From: Halieaceae bacterium UBA6060
GTDB taxonomy: Bacteria; Pseudomonadota; Gammaproteobacteria; Pseudomonadales; Halieaceae
DNA: 25,379 nucleotides
Reading direction: 5' to 3'
Assembly: GCA_002428935.1 (NCBI GenBank)
Contig: DIYG01000184.1
Coordinates: 1-25,379 of the forward strand
This document shows, in pieces, positions 1 to 7,285 of the stretch. Position 1 is the first letter of the stretch. Every line of letters begins with the position of its first letter. The notes beneath the pieces were generated by a model. It saw only the letters and a list, made by a program, of their open reading frames with translations. It was not told the DNA's origin and made no database searches. The translations under genes were made by a program, and so were the position numbers.

Positions 1-660
1 ATGAACGATGTGGACTTCTCCGTGCAGGTGATCGTCGAAGACCGCATAGCCGCCGGCGCCGAGGACCGCGCAAGCGCTGTACGCACTATCGCCGAACGTC
101 ACGGCGGGCGAGAGATCGAGAACTCGATCCCCAAGATCACGCGAGCCAATCCCTTTGGCCCGGTAAACAGCATGCTCGGCCCCGAGGGGGAGCGTTGGCT
201 TCCGGTTCATGGGCTGTTTCCCCACTCCCGCTTCCAGGAGGCTTATGCAGCAACAGAGGCCATCTTCGAAGCACAGCGTGAACGGAGCGAGGCTCTCGGT
301 GTGGGCACGGGTTACCTGTTCGCGACGATTTCTACCACCGCCTGCGTTTTGGAACCGGTGTTCTTCTGGCCCGACGAATGGTTGGAGATCCATGAAGACG
401 CCGTGGAGTCGGCTCATCTGGCCAGACTAAAGCGACGGGACGCCAACCCCGAGGCCCGAGAACACGTCTACCGTATGCGCCAGGCGCTCATCGAGCGGTA
501 TTCAGAGCTCGGTGCAGCTCACCTGCAGATCGGTCGCTCCTATCACTATCGCGATGCTCTGAAAGACGGCCCGGCTCGAATCATTGACGCTCTCAAAGCT
601 GCCGTTGATGAGACAAGCCGGGTTAATCCCGGTTCTTTGGGACTTCCCGGGGCCAAGTAA
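1..660 (+). CDS. FAD-linked oxidase, C-terminal part (cut by left window edge)
   Basis: The 219 visible residues match the C-terminal substrate-binding half of VAO/PCMH-type FAD-linked oxidases (GlcD, 4-cresol dehydrogenase and vanillyl-alcohol oxidase relatives). Seen directly: the stretch RANPFGPVNSMLGPEGERW followed by PVHGLFPHS (residues about 48-76), and the ending NPGSLGL, which resembles the NPG(K/S)xGL tail closing this domain. The FAD-binding PCMH half, normally about 200-250 residues, is absent. The first visible residues read like the middle of a beta strand, so the ATG at position 1 is probably an internal Met and the gene starts outside the window. The reaction would be flavin-dependent oxidation of an alcohol, hydroxy acid or phenolic substrate; the substrate is not readable. 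The stop codon overlaps the next start (TAATG), so it is translationally coupled to the hydrolase-fold gene. Confidence 0.8.
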   Translation: MNDVDFSVQVIVEDRIAAGAEDRASAVRTIAERHGGREIENSIPKITRANPFGPVNSMLGPEGERWLPVHGLFPHSRFQEAYAATEAIFEAQRERSEALGVGTGYLFATISTTACVLEPVFFWPDEWLEIHEDAVESAHLARLKRRDANPEAREHVYRMRQALIERYSELGAAHLQIGRSYHYRDALKDGPARIIDALKAAVDETSRVNPGSLGLPGAK

Positions 661-1517
661 TGCCGCGCGCCTACGCAACGATTCCCGGGCCCGCCGGGGA
701 CTGGCAGATTCACTACCGCTGGCTCGGTGCAGGTCCGCCTCTGATCATGCTCCATCCTTCGCCCCTATCCGGCGTCTTTCTGGAACCGCAACTCAATCAA
801 TTGGCGCACAAGGCACGATGTATTGCCTGGGACACGCCCGGCTATGGTCATTCTGATCCCCTACCGGATGCCTGGGACTCTCCAACGCTCGAACCTTACG
901 TTGATGCGCTGCAAGGCTTTCTCGATGCGCTGGATATAGAACAGGCGACCCTTTACGGCTCAGCTACGGGCGCGCAAATCGCCATCGAGTTTGCTCGAAC
1001 GCGCCAAAATCGCTGTCATGGATTGATCCTGGAAAACGCCGCCCTGTTTTCTGCCGAAGAAGTCGCGACGCTCACGGAGGGCTACTTCCCGGATATCTCC
1101 GCCCAGGATCGCGGCGAACATCTGCAGATCCTCTGGGATATGGCCCAACGGAGTACGAAGTTCTTTCCCTGGAACGCGGACGACCCCAGCGCGCAGCGAC
1201 GGAGCGAGTTTCCACCACCCGCGGCCATCAACGCCATGGTCCTGGCCTATCTGCAAGCGGGCGATGACTATGCCCGGGCCTACCGAGCCGCCTTTGCCAA
1301 CGAGCGCCTGGAGAAACTAGCCAGCGTAACGGTCCCCACACGCATAGTTCTCTGGGATGACGGTTTACTTGGCGCTTACGGCGAGCGCATTGCCAACGCA
1401 TCCTTACCCGAAAACATCACCGTTCTTAGGGCATCCACCGGTATGCCAGCTCGCATGGCTACGGTGGAAGCCGCGGTCGACGAACTACTGCATGCAGCCA
1501 CGGGGGCACCAGCATGA
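660..1517 (+). CDS. alpha/beta-hydrolase-fold protein lacking the nucleophile serine
   Basis: This 285-residue protein has the layout of a small alpha/beta hydrolase: an oxyanion strand region with LIMLHPSPLSG (about residues 28-38), the strand CIAWDTPGYGHSDPL (about 58-72) and a nucleophile elbow at residues 99-104. The elbow reads YGSATG, so the expected Gly-x-Ser-x-Gly serine is Ala102. The usual C-terminal Gly-His-x-x motif is also not seen; the equivalent segment reads ASTGMPARMATVEAA. Family knowledge would predict a hydrolase or C-C lyase, but the visible residues do not support a classical Ser-His-Asp triad, so a binding or non-hydrolytic role is possible. No signal peptide is seen, so it is probably cytoplasmic. 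Its start overlaps the FAD-oxidase stop. It shares fold and length with the gene at 3301-4140. Confidence 0.85.
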   Translation: MPRAYATIPGPAGDWQIHYRWLGAGPPLIMLHPSPLSGVFLEPQLNQLAHKARCIAWDTPGYGHSDPLPDAWDSPTLEPYVDALQGFLDALDIEQATLYGSATGAQIAIEFARTRQNRCHGLILENAALFSAEEVATLTEGYFPDISAQDRGEHLQILWDMAQRSTKFFPWNADDPSAQRRSEFPPPAAINAMVLAYLQAGDDYARAYRAAFANERLEKLASVTVPTRIVLWDDGLLGAYGERIANASLPENITVLRASTGMPARMATVEAAVDELLHAATGAPA

Positions 1518-1580
1518 ATCCTAGTGCCATAACTCTCTCGCAATCTTGCACCGCCCTAGCCTCCTGACCCAAGGACAACC

Positions 1581-2588
1581 ATGAACGAAGTACAACGGAG
1601 CGTCGTCCTCGACCGCTACCCCGAAGGCACACCGGAAGCTGAAGACTTTCGCATCGTTGAAAGCCCGGTGCCGGAGCTTACGGAAGACAGAGTGTTATGC
1701 CGGACCGAGTATCTGTCGCTGGATCCCTACATGCGCAGTCAGATCGCCGGCCGGCATCTGTCCGGTGCCATCAATCCTGGTGATGTTATGCGCGGAGAGA
1801 CTGTTAGCCGCGTGATTGCCTCAGGAAATCCTGAATTCCCCGAGGGAGCACTCGTGCGAGGCTTCGGCGGTTGGAGCACCCACTCAGTCCACGAGGGGAA
1901 GGAGCTCGCGCTGTTACCGGACGACTTCCCTGCGCCCTCCCTCGCCCTATCGACCCTGGGCATGCCGGGCCTCACGGCCTGGGCGGGGCTTCACTGTTTG
2001 GCGCAAGCCATGCCCGGCGATTGTGTGGTGATTCCCGCTGCGACCGGCGGCGTGGGTGCCGTCGCGGGGCAGTTGGCCAGGGCCCGCGGCTGCAAGGTAA
2101 TCGGCATCGCCGGTAGCGATGAAAAGTGCCAGCAGGCCACCACAGAAATGGGTTACGACCATTGCCTCAACCGGAAAACTGAAGATATCGCCGAGGGATT
2201 ACGCCGGCTCTGCCCCGACGGCATCAATGTGTACTTCGATCTTGTCGGCGGACCTCTCCTCACCACCGCATCGGAGCAACTCGCTGTAGGTGGCCGGGTA
2301 TTGCTCTGTGGGCTTATGGCTGACTACAACAGCAATGAGCGCCCCGCCGGCCCGCCGCCGGGCCTTTGGATCCGCGCCCGAGCCATTGTCTATGGGCTGG
2401 TGGTGTATGACTTCGAAAGCCGTCGCGGGGAGTTTCTCGACGAGGCGATCCCCCTCTATCGAGCCGGCAAGCTCAAGTCCTGGGAGGACATCCATCACGG
2501 CATCGACTCCGCCCCGGCGGCTTTTTCCCGCCTTATGTATGGCAATAATCACGGCAAAGTTGTCGTGCAAATGACGGAGAGTTCTTAA
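1581..2588 (+). CDS. NADP-dependent MDR oxidoreductase (PTGR/CurA-like)
   Basis: The 335-residue product is a zinc-independent medium-chain dehydrogenase/reductase of the leukotriene B4 12-hydroxydehydrogenase / prostaglandin reductase / CurA type. These enzymes use NADPH to reduce the C=C bond of alpha,beta-unsaturated carbonyl compounds in the cytoplasm. Seen directly: the N-terminal TEYLSLDPYMRSQI segment typical of this subgroup, MPGLTAWAGL before the cofactor domain, the Rossmann motif AATGGVG at residues 153-159, and YFDLVGG further on. The structural and catalytic zinc cysteine pattern of alcohol dehydrogenases is absent. An AAGGA ribosome-binding site precedes the ATG. It follows the hydrolase-fold gene by 63 bases, and its stop overlaps the start of the CpcT-like gene (TAATG). 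In this context it probably reduces an unsaturated intermediate of the same pathway; that is inference. Confidence 0.9.
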   Translation: MNEVQRSVVLDRYPEGTPEAEDFRIVESPVPELTEDRVLCRTEYLSLDPYMRSQIAGRHLSGAINPGDVMRGETVSRVIASGNPEFPEGALVRGFGGWSTHSVHEGKELALLPDDFPAPSLALSTLGMPGLTAWAGLHCLAQAMPGDCVVIPAATGGVGAVAGQLARARGCKVIGIAGSDEKCQQATTEMGYDHCLNRKTEDIAEGLRRLCPDGINVYFDLVGGPLLTTASEQLAVGGRVLLCGLMADYNSNERPAGPPPGLWIRARAIVYGLVVYDFESRRGEFLDEAIPLYRAGKLKSWEDIHHGIDSAPAAFSRLMYGNNHGKVVVQMTESS

Positions 2589-3286
2589 TGCTCAACGTGC
2601 ATTTCCTGCCTGAGCGTGCCTGGTTCCTGCTGCCTGTGCTGACATTGCTGTCGGCCTTGGCGCAGGGTGAAGCCAAGGAGGGATCCATCGACGAGCTACT
2701 TCTGTGGCTGAGCGGCGATTTTGACAATGCAGCACAGTTTAAATCCCAACCGCCGGTGGAAGCCGGAGATACCGCCACTTTTTCTCACCTGGGACTCCAA
2801 CGTCGTCGCGTGGACGCGCCTCAGCTAGGCAAGTACGTCATCTACGCACAAATCAATCGGCAAGCAGATCCCAACGACGTTTACCGCCAATCCGTACAGG
2901 TGTTCTCTGTCGCTGAAGACGGATCGATCCAGGCAAAAAACTACCGCTTCGCAAATCCCGAGGCTCATGGCGACATTTTGCAGACGCCGGGAGCCTTCAA
3001 AGCCCTGACACCTGAGGACTTGGTCCCAGCGCTGCCCGAGGGCTGCGACCCCAAATGGCAGTTTGAGGACGGGACCTATGTATCACGTATCGATCGACAG
3101 GACTGCGTCATGATCTCTCGTCGAGATGGCAAGCCGCGACATATCCAGGCCACAGAGTTCTTAAGCCAGAGCGCCATTCGCAATGAGGAATCTGGTTACA
3201 CCGCTGACGGCGCGATGATTTTCGGTCTGCCGGCCGATCAGTATTACCACTATGATCGCGTAACCCCTTTGGGCTCCGAAGACTAA
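2588..3286 (+). CDS. CpcT/CpeT-family (chromophore-lyase-like) exported protein
   Basis: This 232-residue protein opens with a likely signal peptide: a short charged start, then a hydrophobic stretch at about residues 12-28 (WFLLPVLTLLSALAQ) before GEAKEG. The remainder matches the CpcT/CpeT family by eye: LLLWLSGDFDNAAQF near the mature N terminus, a YRQSVQVFSV segment, LPEGCDPKW, then CVMISRRDGK and a final FGLPADQYYHYDRV. In cyanobacteria these lipocalin-like beta-barrel proteins attach or chaperone bilins on phycobiliproteins in the cytoplasm. No phycobiliprotein gene is visible here and the protein appears exported, so binding of another hydrophobic ligand in the periplasm is a fair guess, not shown. 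The start overlaps the stop of the MDR reductase gene, so it is an integral operon member. The family call is fairly sure; the function is unknown. Confidence 0.78.
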   Translation: MLNVHFLPERAWFLLPVLTLLSALAQGEAKEGSIDELLLWLSGDFDNAAQFKSQPPVEAGDTATFSHLGLQRRRVDAPQLGKYVIYAQINRQADPNDVYRQSVQVFSVAEDGSIQAKNYRFANPEAHGDILQTPGAFKALTPEDLVPALPEGCDPKWQFEDGTYVSRIDRQDCVMISRRDGKPRHIQATEFLSQSAIRNEESGYTADGAMIFGLPADQYYHYDRVTPLGSED

Positions 3287-3300
3287 CGGGGCTGTTGTTC

Positions 3301-4140
3301 GTGAGCCGGGGGTCGCCGACGCGCAAAGCCTATGCCGAACTCAGTGATGGTCGGCAAGCCCACTATCGGTGGTCTACAGCACCGTCTGGCAATCGCGAGT
3401 TACGGGGCGGCGATCACAGGCCGGTGATCTGCCTGCATATGGTTCCCAAGTCTTCGCGTAGCTTTGCCCAACTGCTGCCGGCTTTAGCTCAGGATCGACC
3501 CGTATTCGCCCCAGACCTGCCCAGCCACGGGGCTTCCGATCCTCTCGCCGAGCCCGCATCCATCGAGGGCTATGCCCATTGGTTGTGGATGTTTATCGAC
3601 GCTTTGGCCTTACCGCAGCCCCTGGATCTGGTGGGTTACCACACGGGTTCCATGGTCGCGGTGGCGGCCGCCCGACAACGTCCCCAATCCGTGGGCAAGA
3701 TCATCAATATTTCCGCTCCGGCGTTCTCCAGCGCCGAGCTTGCGGGTATGCGTGAATACTTCCAACCCATACCTCTCGATGAGGGAGGCACGCGCTTTAC
3801 CGTAATGTGGCAGCGAGTACTCCACCACGCCGGGCCCGACATGAATCTGGAGATGGCCGCCGCGTCCTTCGGTGACAACCTCAACGCCGGCGAAGACTAC
3901 GAAGAAGGCCACCGCGCTGCTTTCGATCATGCCGCTCAGTACCTCCGCGATATCGCTGCAATTCCTCATCCTCTGCGAGTGATGAACATCGCCGATGACC
4001 TGTTTGAAACCACCCGCCAGATAGACGCCCACCTAAACAATGGTGAACGACGAGACTATCCGCAGTGGGGTAACGGCTTCTTGGAACTTCATCCCGAAGC
4101 GGTAGCCAGAGAAATTCTCGCTTTTCTCGACAGCCCGTAG
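3301..4140 (+). CDS. second alpha/beta-hydrolase-fold protein, elbow GYHTG
   Basis: About 279 residues with alpha/beta-hydrolase layout: VICLHMVPKSSRSF, then PVFAPDLPSHGASDPLAEP, an elbow at residues 112-116 and a C-terminal HPEAVAREILAFL segment. The elbow reads Gly-Tyr-His-Thr-Gly, so His114 replaces the nucleophile serine. The usual G-x-G-H-F near the C terminus appears as GNGFLELHPE, so the catalytic His position is also changed. No export signal is seen. The start is uncertain: TTG at 3295 and GTG at 3301 are both in frame. GTG is preferred because the GGGG at 3288-3291 lies nine bases upstream of it. It follows the CpcT/CpeT gene closely and is the last gene of the operon. It shares overall length and layout with the gene at 660-1517, which suggests an old duplication, but the identity looks low. 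Confidence 0.83.
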   Translation: MSRGSPTRKAYAELSDGRQAHYRWSTAPSGNRELRGGDHRPVICLHMVPKSSRSFAQLLPALAQDRPVFAPDLPSHGASDPLAEPASIEGYAHWLWMFIDALALPQPLDLVGYHTGSMVAVAAARQRPQSVGKIINISAPAFSSAELAGMREYFQPIPLDEGGTRFTVMWQRVLHHAGPDMNLEMAAASFGDNLNAGEDYEEGHRAAFDHAAQYLRDIAAIPHPLRVMNIADDLFETTRQIDAHLNNGERRDYPQWGNGFLELHPEAVAREILAFLDSP

Positions 4141-4169
4141 CGCTAACGCAGCCATCGCAGGCCCTTCGA

Positions 4170-4181
4170 GTGGTCGACCAC
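4170..4181. promoter_or_regulatory. 12-bp perfect palindrome upstream of DUF481 gene
   Basis: GTGGTCGACCAC is a perfect inverted repeat in the 128-base gap between the hydrolase-fold gene and the DUF481 gene, about 90 bases upstream of the preferred start. It could be an operator half-site pair. Palindromes of this length are expected by chance several times in 25 kb, so the support is weak. Confidence 0.2.
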
Positions 4182-4268
4182 CGTCACTTTTCCGGTTCTT
4201 CCTATGGCGAGCCGGGAGCGACAACTCTACAATCCGCGGCGACCCAAGCTTTGTCTGGTGAGCTACTC

Positions 4269-5312
4269 ATGCCCTGGCCCCAAAACACGACCTTTGTATC
4301 CTGCGGTGCTCGAGCCCTGGGCTTTCTAAGCCTGTTTTTGAGCCTGGACGCCAGCGCCAGCATTGATCGCATCGAATTACTCAACGGTTCCGTAATCATC
4401 GGAACCTTCATCGATGCCGATGAAGGCAAAGTCATGGTGGAGACGGAGTTTGCTGGCACGCTCTCCATAGACCAGAGCCGCATCGCCTCCATGAGCGTGC
4501 AAACCCCCGTAACCCTGCAGATGGAAGATGGTGTGCTCCTTGAAACCGAGGGTCTGGAAGTTGCCGATAAAACCCTAACCCTCGATCAACAAGCCGAGGC
4601 TACCTATGCCCTCGATCAGCTCATGCGCATCAATCCCGAGCCCTGGGAGCTGGGCACCGGCTATCGGCACACGGGCAACGCCAGCACGGCGTTTTCCATG
4701 CAGCGGGGGAACACGGACCTCGATGAACTGGACTATCGCGTAGAAACCCGCTGGACGGGATTGCGCGACCGATTCACCGCCCAGTTTGAGGGCGAGGCTC
4801 GGGAGGCGAGCGGTGAGCAGACCGCAGAAAATTGGATGATCACCGGCAAGTACGACCGCTTTCAGGTGGGCGATTACTACTGGGGCATGGCCGCCAGCGC
4901 CGAACAGAATCGCTTTGCAGACCTGGATCTGCGCACGAATATCGGCCCCTATCTGGGTCGCAGCCTCTTTGAGGACTCTCCTTTTGTTCTGGAAGTGGAA
5001 TCAGGGCTGTCCTATGTCACAGAAGACTTTGGTGAACTGGTGGACCGCAACTATGTGGGCCTCACCTGGAGCGTTCGCTCCGAGAGCGATTACTTTGGGA
5101 ACGAGTCACGACTGTTTTTGAACCACACGGGGGTCAAAAACCTTGATGAGCAGGACAATCTGATCCTCAACACCACCATGGGTCTTGGCTTCCCCTTACT
5201 CGGTCGTCTTCAGGGTGCTACGGAGATTGTTCTCAACTACAACTCCGGTGCCGTGGCGGGTACGGAGGAACTCGACCAGACCTATCGTTTTCGCTTGGGC
5301 TACACCTGGTAG
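4269..5312 (+). CDS. DUF481-family outer-membrane beta-barrel protein
   Basis: The preferred start is the ATG at 4269: GGTGAG at 4257-4262 lies six bases upstream, and this start places a signal peptide (GFLSLFLSLDASAS) at the N terminus. The open frame continues upstream to 4170. The product is 347 residues. After the signal comes a small domain with IELLNGSVIIGTFID, the turn-rich segment often found before DUF481 barrels. From about residue 110 there are alternating polar and aromatic strands such as YRHTGNASTAF, RFTAQFEGEAREASG and FVLEVESGLSYVTEDF. The protein ends in FRLGYTW; a terminal aromatic residue is the usual BAM recognition signal of outer-membrane barrels. The family (YdiY-like) has no settled function. 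It converges on a second barrel gene, with 82 bases between the stops. Confidence 0.82.
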   Translation: MPWPQNTTFVSCGARALGFLSLFLSLDASASIDRIELLNGSVIIGTFIDADEGKVMVETEFAGTLSIDQSRIASMSVQTPVTLQMEDGVLLETEGLEVADKTLTLDQQAEATYALDQLMRINPEPWELGTGYRHTGNASTAFSMQRGNTDLDELDYRVETRWTGLRDRFTAQFEGEAREASGEQTAENWMITGKYDRFQVGDYYWGMAASAEQNRFADLDLRTNIGPYLGRSLFEDSPFVLEVESGLSYVTEDFGELVDRNYVGLTWSVRSESDYFGNESRLFLNHTGVKNLDEQDNLILNTTMGLGFPLLGRLQGATEIVLNYNSGAVAGTEELDQTYRFRLGYTW

Positions 5313-5394
5313 GGTGAAATCCGGGTTTCGACGTTTTTCTCTCCCTTTTCCGCGGTGCTGCCAGGGCAAGGCCGCAAGCCAGTGGGCATGTCCC

Positions 5395-6396
5395 CTAGAA
5401 TGCGCTGATCCAGGACAGGGAAAACAACTCGTAGTCACCACCGGTTTCGGTCACCGTGCCCGCCGATACACTCAGCTTGAGCGCCTGACCCTTCGCCACG
5501 GGGTAGACTAGCGTGGCGCCCAGGCGAGAGTTTCGCTGTAAGTCACTGTTTTCCGCCCCATCGATGGTGGTTCTGCCGCCCGTGTAGTAATTCCAATCCA
5601 GGGCACCCCAAAACCCCGGTCGGAAGCGCTTGATAAGGTGAAGCTGAAGAGCCGCCACCGGATCTTGCTCGCGAGTCCGGCCTACGAACTCATCGTTGTC
5701 TTCAAAGAACCACACGGCCGCCTCCGCCTCCAGGAGCAGCGAGGAAGTCAGGGGGTAAATCATCCCAATGCCCGGTTTCGCCGCCCAGCGGTTGGTCCCT
5801 AGATTGATAACGAAGTCCTCGTCGTATTCACCCGTGGGCGCGGTCACAGTGAAACTTGCGCCAATAATTGGCTCAGGATTGCGCGACAGCTCTTGAAACG
5901 CCTTTCGATCCATGGCCGGCGCACCCACGAGATTGATGGCAACCCGCGCCACCGTATCCATGGTCCCAACGGTTCGCCTAGTGCGCTCTACCCCTTCGAC
6001 AAAGCCGCTGGTGGTGCCATCGGCAAAGGACTGACTGATCTGCGCGGACCCAGTGCGCCCAAACCAATCAAAGGTTCGCTGGTAGCTCACTTGCGCATAA
6101 TCGATCTCCGAGTCCACACCGCTCACGGGCAAGGACTGATCGACCACGATGTCGCCCTGGGTGCGCTGTAAGCCCACAGCAAGCACGTTGGCCCCGACGG
6201 GACTGGGCCAGTAAGCGCGAGGCACAAGTTCCTGGCCGAAGGACAAGGGGGTAAATCCCAGCATCAGAAAACCGATTGCCGTCGATCCCAGGGCAAAAAG
6301 CTGTCGACACGCCTCACTACGGATAGCCGGAGCATTCCTACAGCGCGGCCCATGCAATGTGCTACCCAATAACCCCGGCCTACTCCATCGACCCAT
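5395..6396 (-). CDS. outer-membrane beta-barrel, Phenol_MetA_deg / transporter type
   Basis: About 333 residues on the minus strand. A hydrophobic export segment (LFALGSTAIGFLMLGF) precedes FGQELVPRAYWPSP, followed by a barrel with amphipathic strands, e.g. ANVLAVGLQRTQGD, IIGASFTVTAPTGEYDED, NRWAAKPGIGMIYPL and FWGALDWNYYTGG. The APTGEYD and NLGTNRW pattern and the strand order fit the Phenol_MetA_deg family of putative outer-membrane channels. The C terminus is SLSWISAF, with a terminal Phe as in BAM substrates. The start is uncertain: ATG 6396 gives a long n-region of about 44 residues, while TTG at 6357 would give a more typical signal peptide. The open frame extends upstream to 6459. It is divergent from the Anbu-type gene, so the two may share a control region. 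What it transports is unknown. Confidence 0.75.
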   Translation of the reverse strand: MGRWSRPGLLGSTLHGPRCRNAPAIRSEACRQLFALGSTAIGFLMLGFTPLSFGQELVPRAYWPSPVGANVLAVGLQRTQGDIVVDQSLPVSGVDSEIDYAQVSYQRTFDWFGRTGSAQISQSFADGTTSGFVEGVERTRRTVGTMDTVARVAINLVGAPAMDRKAFQELSRNPEPIIGASFTVTAPTGEYDEDFVINLGTNRWAAKPGIGMIYPLTSSLLLEAEAAVWFFEDNDEFVGRTREQDPVAALQLHLIKRFRPGFWGALDWNYYTGGRTTIDGAENSDLQRNSRLGATLVYPVAKGQALKLSVSAGTVTETGGDYELFSLSWISAF

Positions 6397-6464
6397 GACG
6401 TTTCCAATTACCCCCTGTCGTGCAGATGCATCGCAGCAAAGGCAGGGGCCTATCGTCAAGGTCG

Positions 6465-6490
6465 CCGAATTAAAAAATTTTGATATATTC
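6465..6490 (+). promoter_or_regulatory. A+T-rich island, possible promoter of Anbu gene
   Basis: Within otherwise G+C-rich DNA, about 25 bases are almost entirely A and T. They include an A6 T4 tract and TATATT at 6484-6489, which could act as a -10 element 35 bases upstream of the Anbu start. No convincing -35 sits at the right distance. The island lies between divergent genes and could serve either. Confidence 0.3.
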
Positions 6491-6523
6491 GGTCGCCAGA
6501 CCTGCAGGAATCACCCATACCCC

Positions 6524-7285
6524 ATGACCTACTGCCTCGCCATCGCCCTCGAGGAAGGCCTCGTGTTTTGCTCAGACTCGCGAACCAACGCTGGAGCAGA
6601 CCGGGTAAGCACCTACAGCAAGATGCATCGCTTTTCTGTCCCCTATGATCGCTCCATGGTGATTCTGACCGCGGGTAACCTGGCCACTAGCCAGGCGGTG
6701 ATTGCGCAGATCCAGCGGGACCTCGAAGAAGAGGCTGAATTCAATATCTTCAATGCCCGTTACGTGAGTGATATTGCCGACTACGTGGGGGAGATAAGCC
6801 TTCAGGAACAGCGCAAATACAACAAGAAGGGCGGCCCAAACGCGGGCTTCAATGCCGGCGCCAGCTTTATCCTCGGTGGACAGATCAAAGGCCATGGGCC
6901 CGAGCTCTACATGATCTACCCCGAGGGGAACCACATCACCGCCTCAAAGCGCTATCCCTATCTGCAGATCGGCGAAACCAAATACGGCAAACCCATTCTC
7001 GATCGCATCATTCGCCCCGATACGCCGGTGGAGACCGCCATGCGCTGCGCCCTCGTATCCATCGACTCCACCATGCGATCCAATGTCACCGTAGGGCCGC
7101 CCTTGGAATGCTTGTTCTATCGTCGCGACAGTCTCATGCCTCAGGAACAATACTGCCTGTTGGAGGAGGATCACCCCTACCTGGCGGATCTACGCAACGG
7201 TTGGGACGACAACATTCGTCTGGCCTTCGAGAATCTACCGTCGATCAGCGCAGTGTTCGAAGACGCTGAATCGCCAGTTCAATAA
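6524..7285 (+). CDS. Anbu-type proteasome-related protease
   Basis: The 253-residue product is an Anbu (bacterial proteasome-homologue) Ntn-hydrolase-fold peptidase. The start is set at ATG 6524 because the family begins MTYC and the catalytic Thr must follow the initiator Met; AGGAA at 6506-6510 is a somewhat distant ribosome-binding site. Visible residues expected for catalysis are Thr2 (the N terminus after Met removal), Asp18 in FCSDSRTNAG and Lys33 in STYSKMHRF. Further family features are ILTAGNLATSQ, GASFILGGQIKG and the SIDSTMRSNVTVGPP segment. Anbu proteins form ring-like or helical assemblies in the cytoplasm; their natural substrates are not established. The gene faces a minus-strand operon of ATP-grasp, alpha-E and metallopeptidase-like genes known to accompany Anbu, and overlaps the last of them by 41 bases tail to tail. 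A 55-codon upstream extension of the frame is not supported. Confidence 0.9.
   Translation: MTYCLAIALEEGLVFCSDSRTNAGADRVSTYSKMHRFSVPYDRSMVILTAGNLATSQAVIAQIQRDLEEEAEFNIFNARYVSDIADYVGEISLQEQRKYNKKGGPNAGFNAGASFILGGQIKGHGPELYMIYPEGNHITASKRYPYLQIGETKYGKPILDRIIRPDTPVETAMRCALVSIDSTMRSNVTVGPPLECLFYRRDSLMPQEQYCLLEEDHPYLADLRNGWDDNIRLAFENLPSISAVFEDAESPVQ

Noticed and set aside
3610..4032. 140-codon minus-strand open frame opposite the second hydrolase-fold gene
   Set aside because: Antisense shadow; the plus strand carries the recognisable fold.
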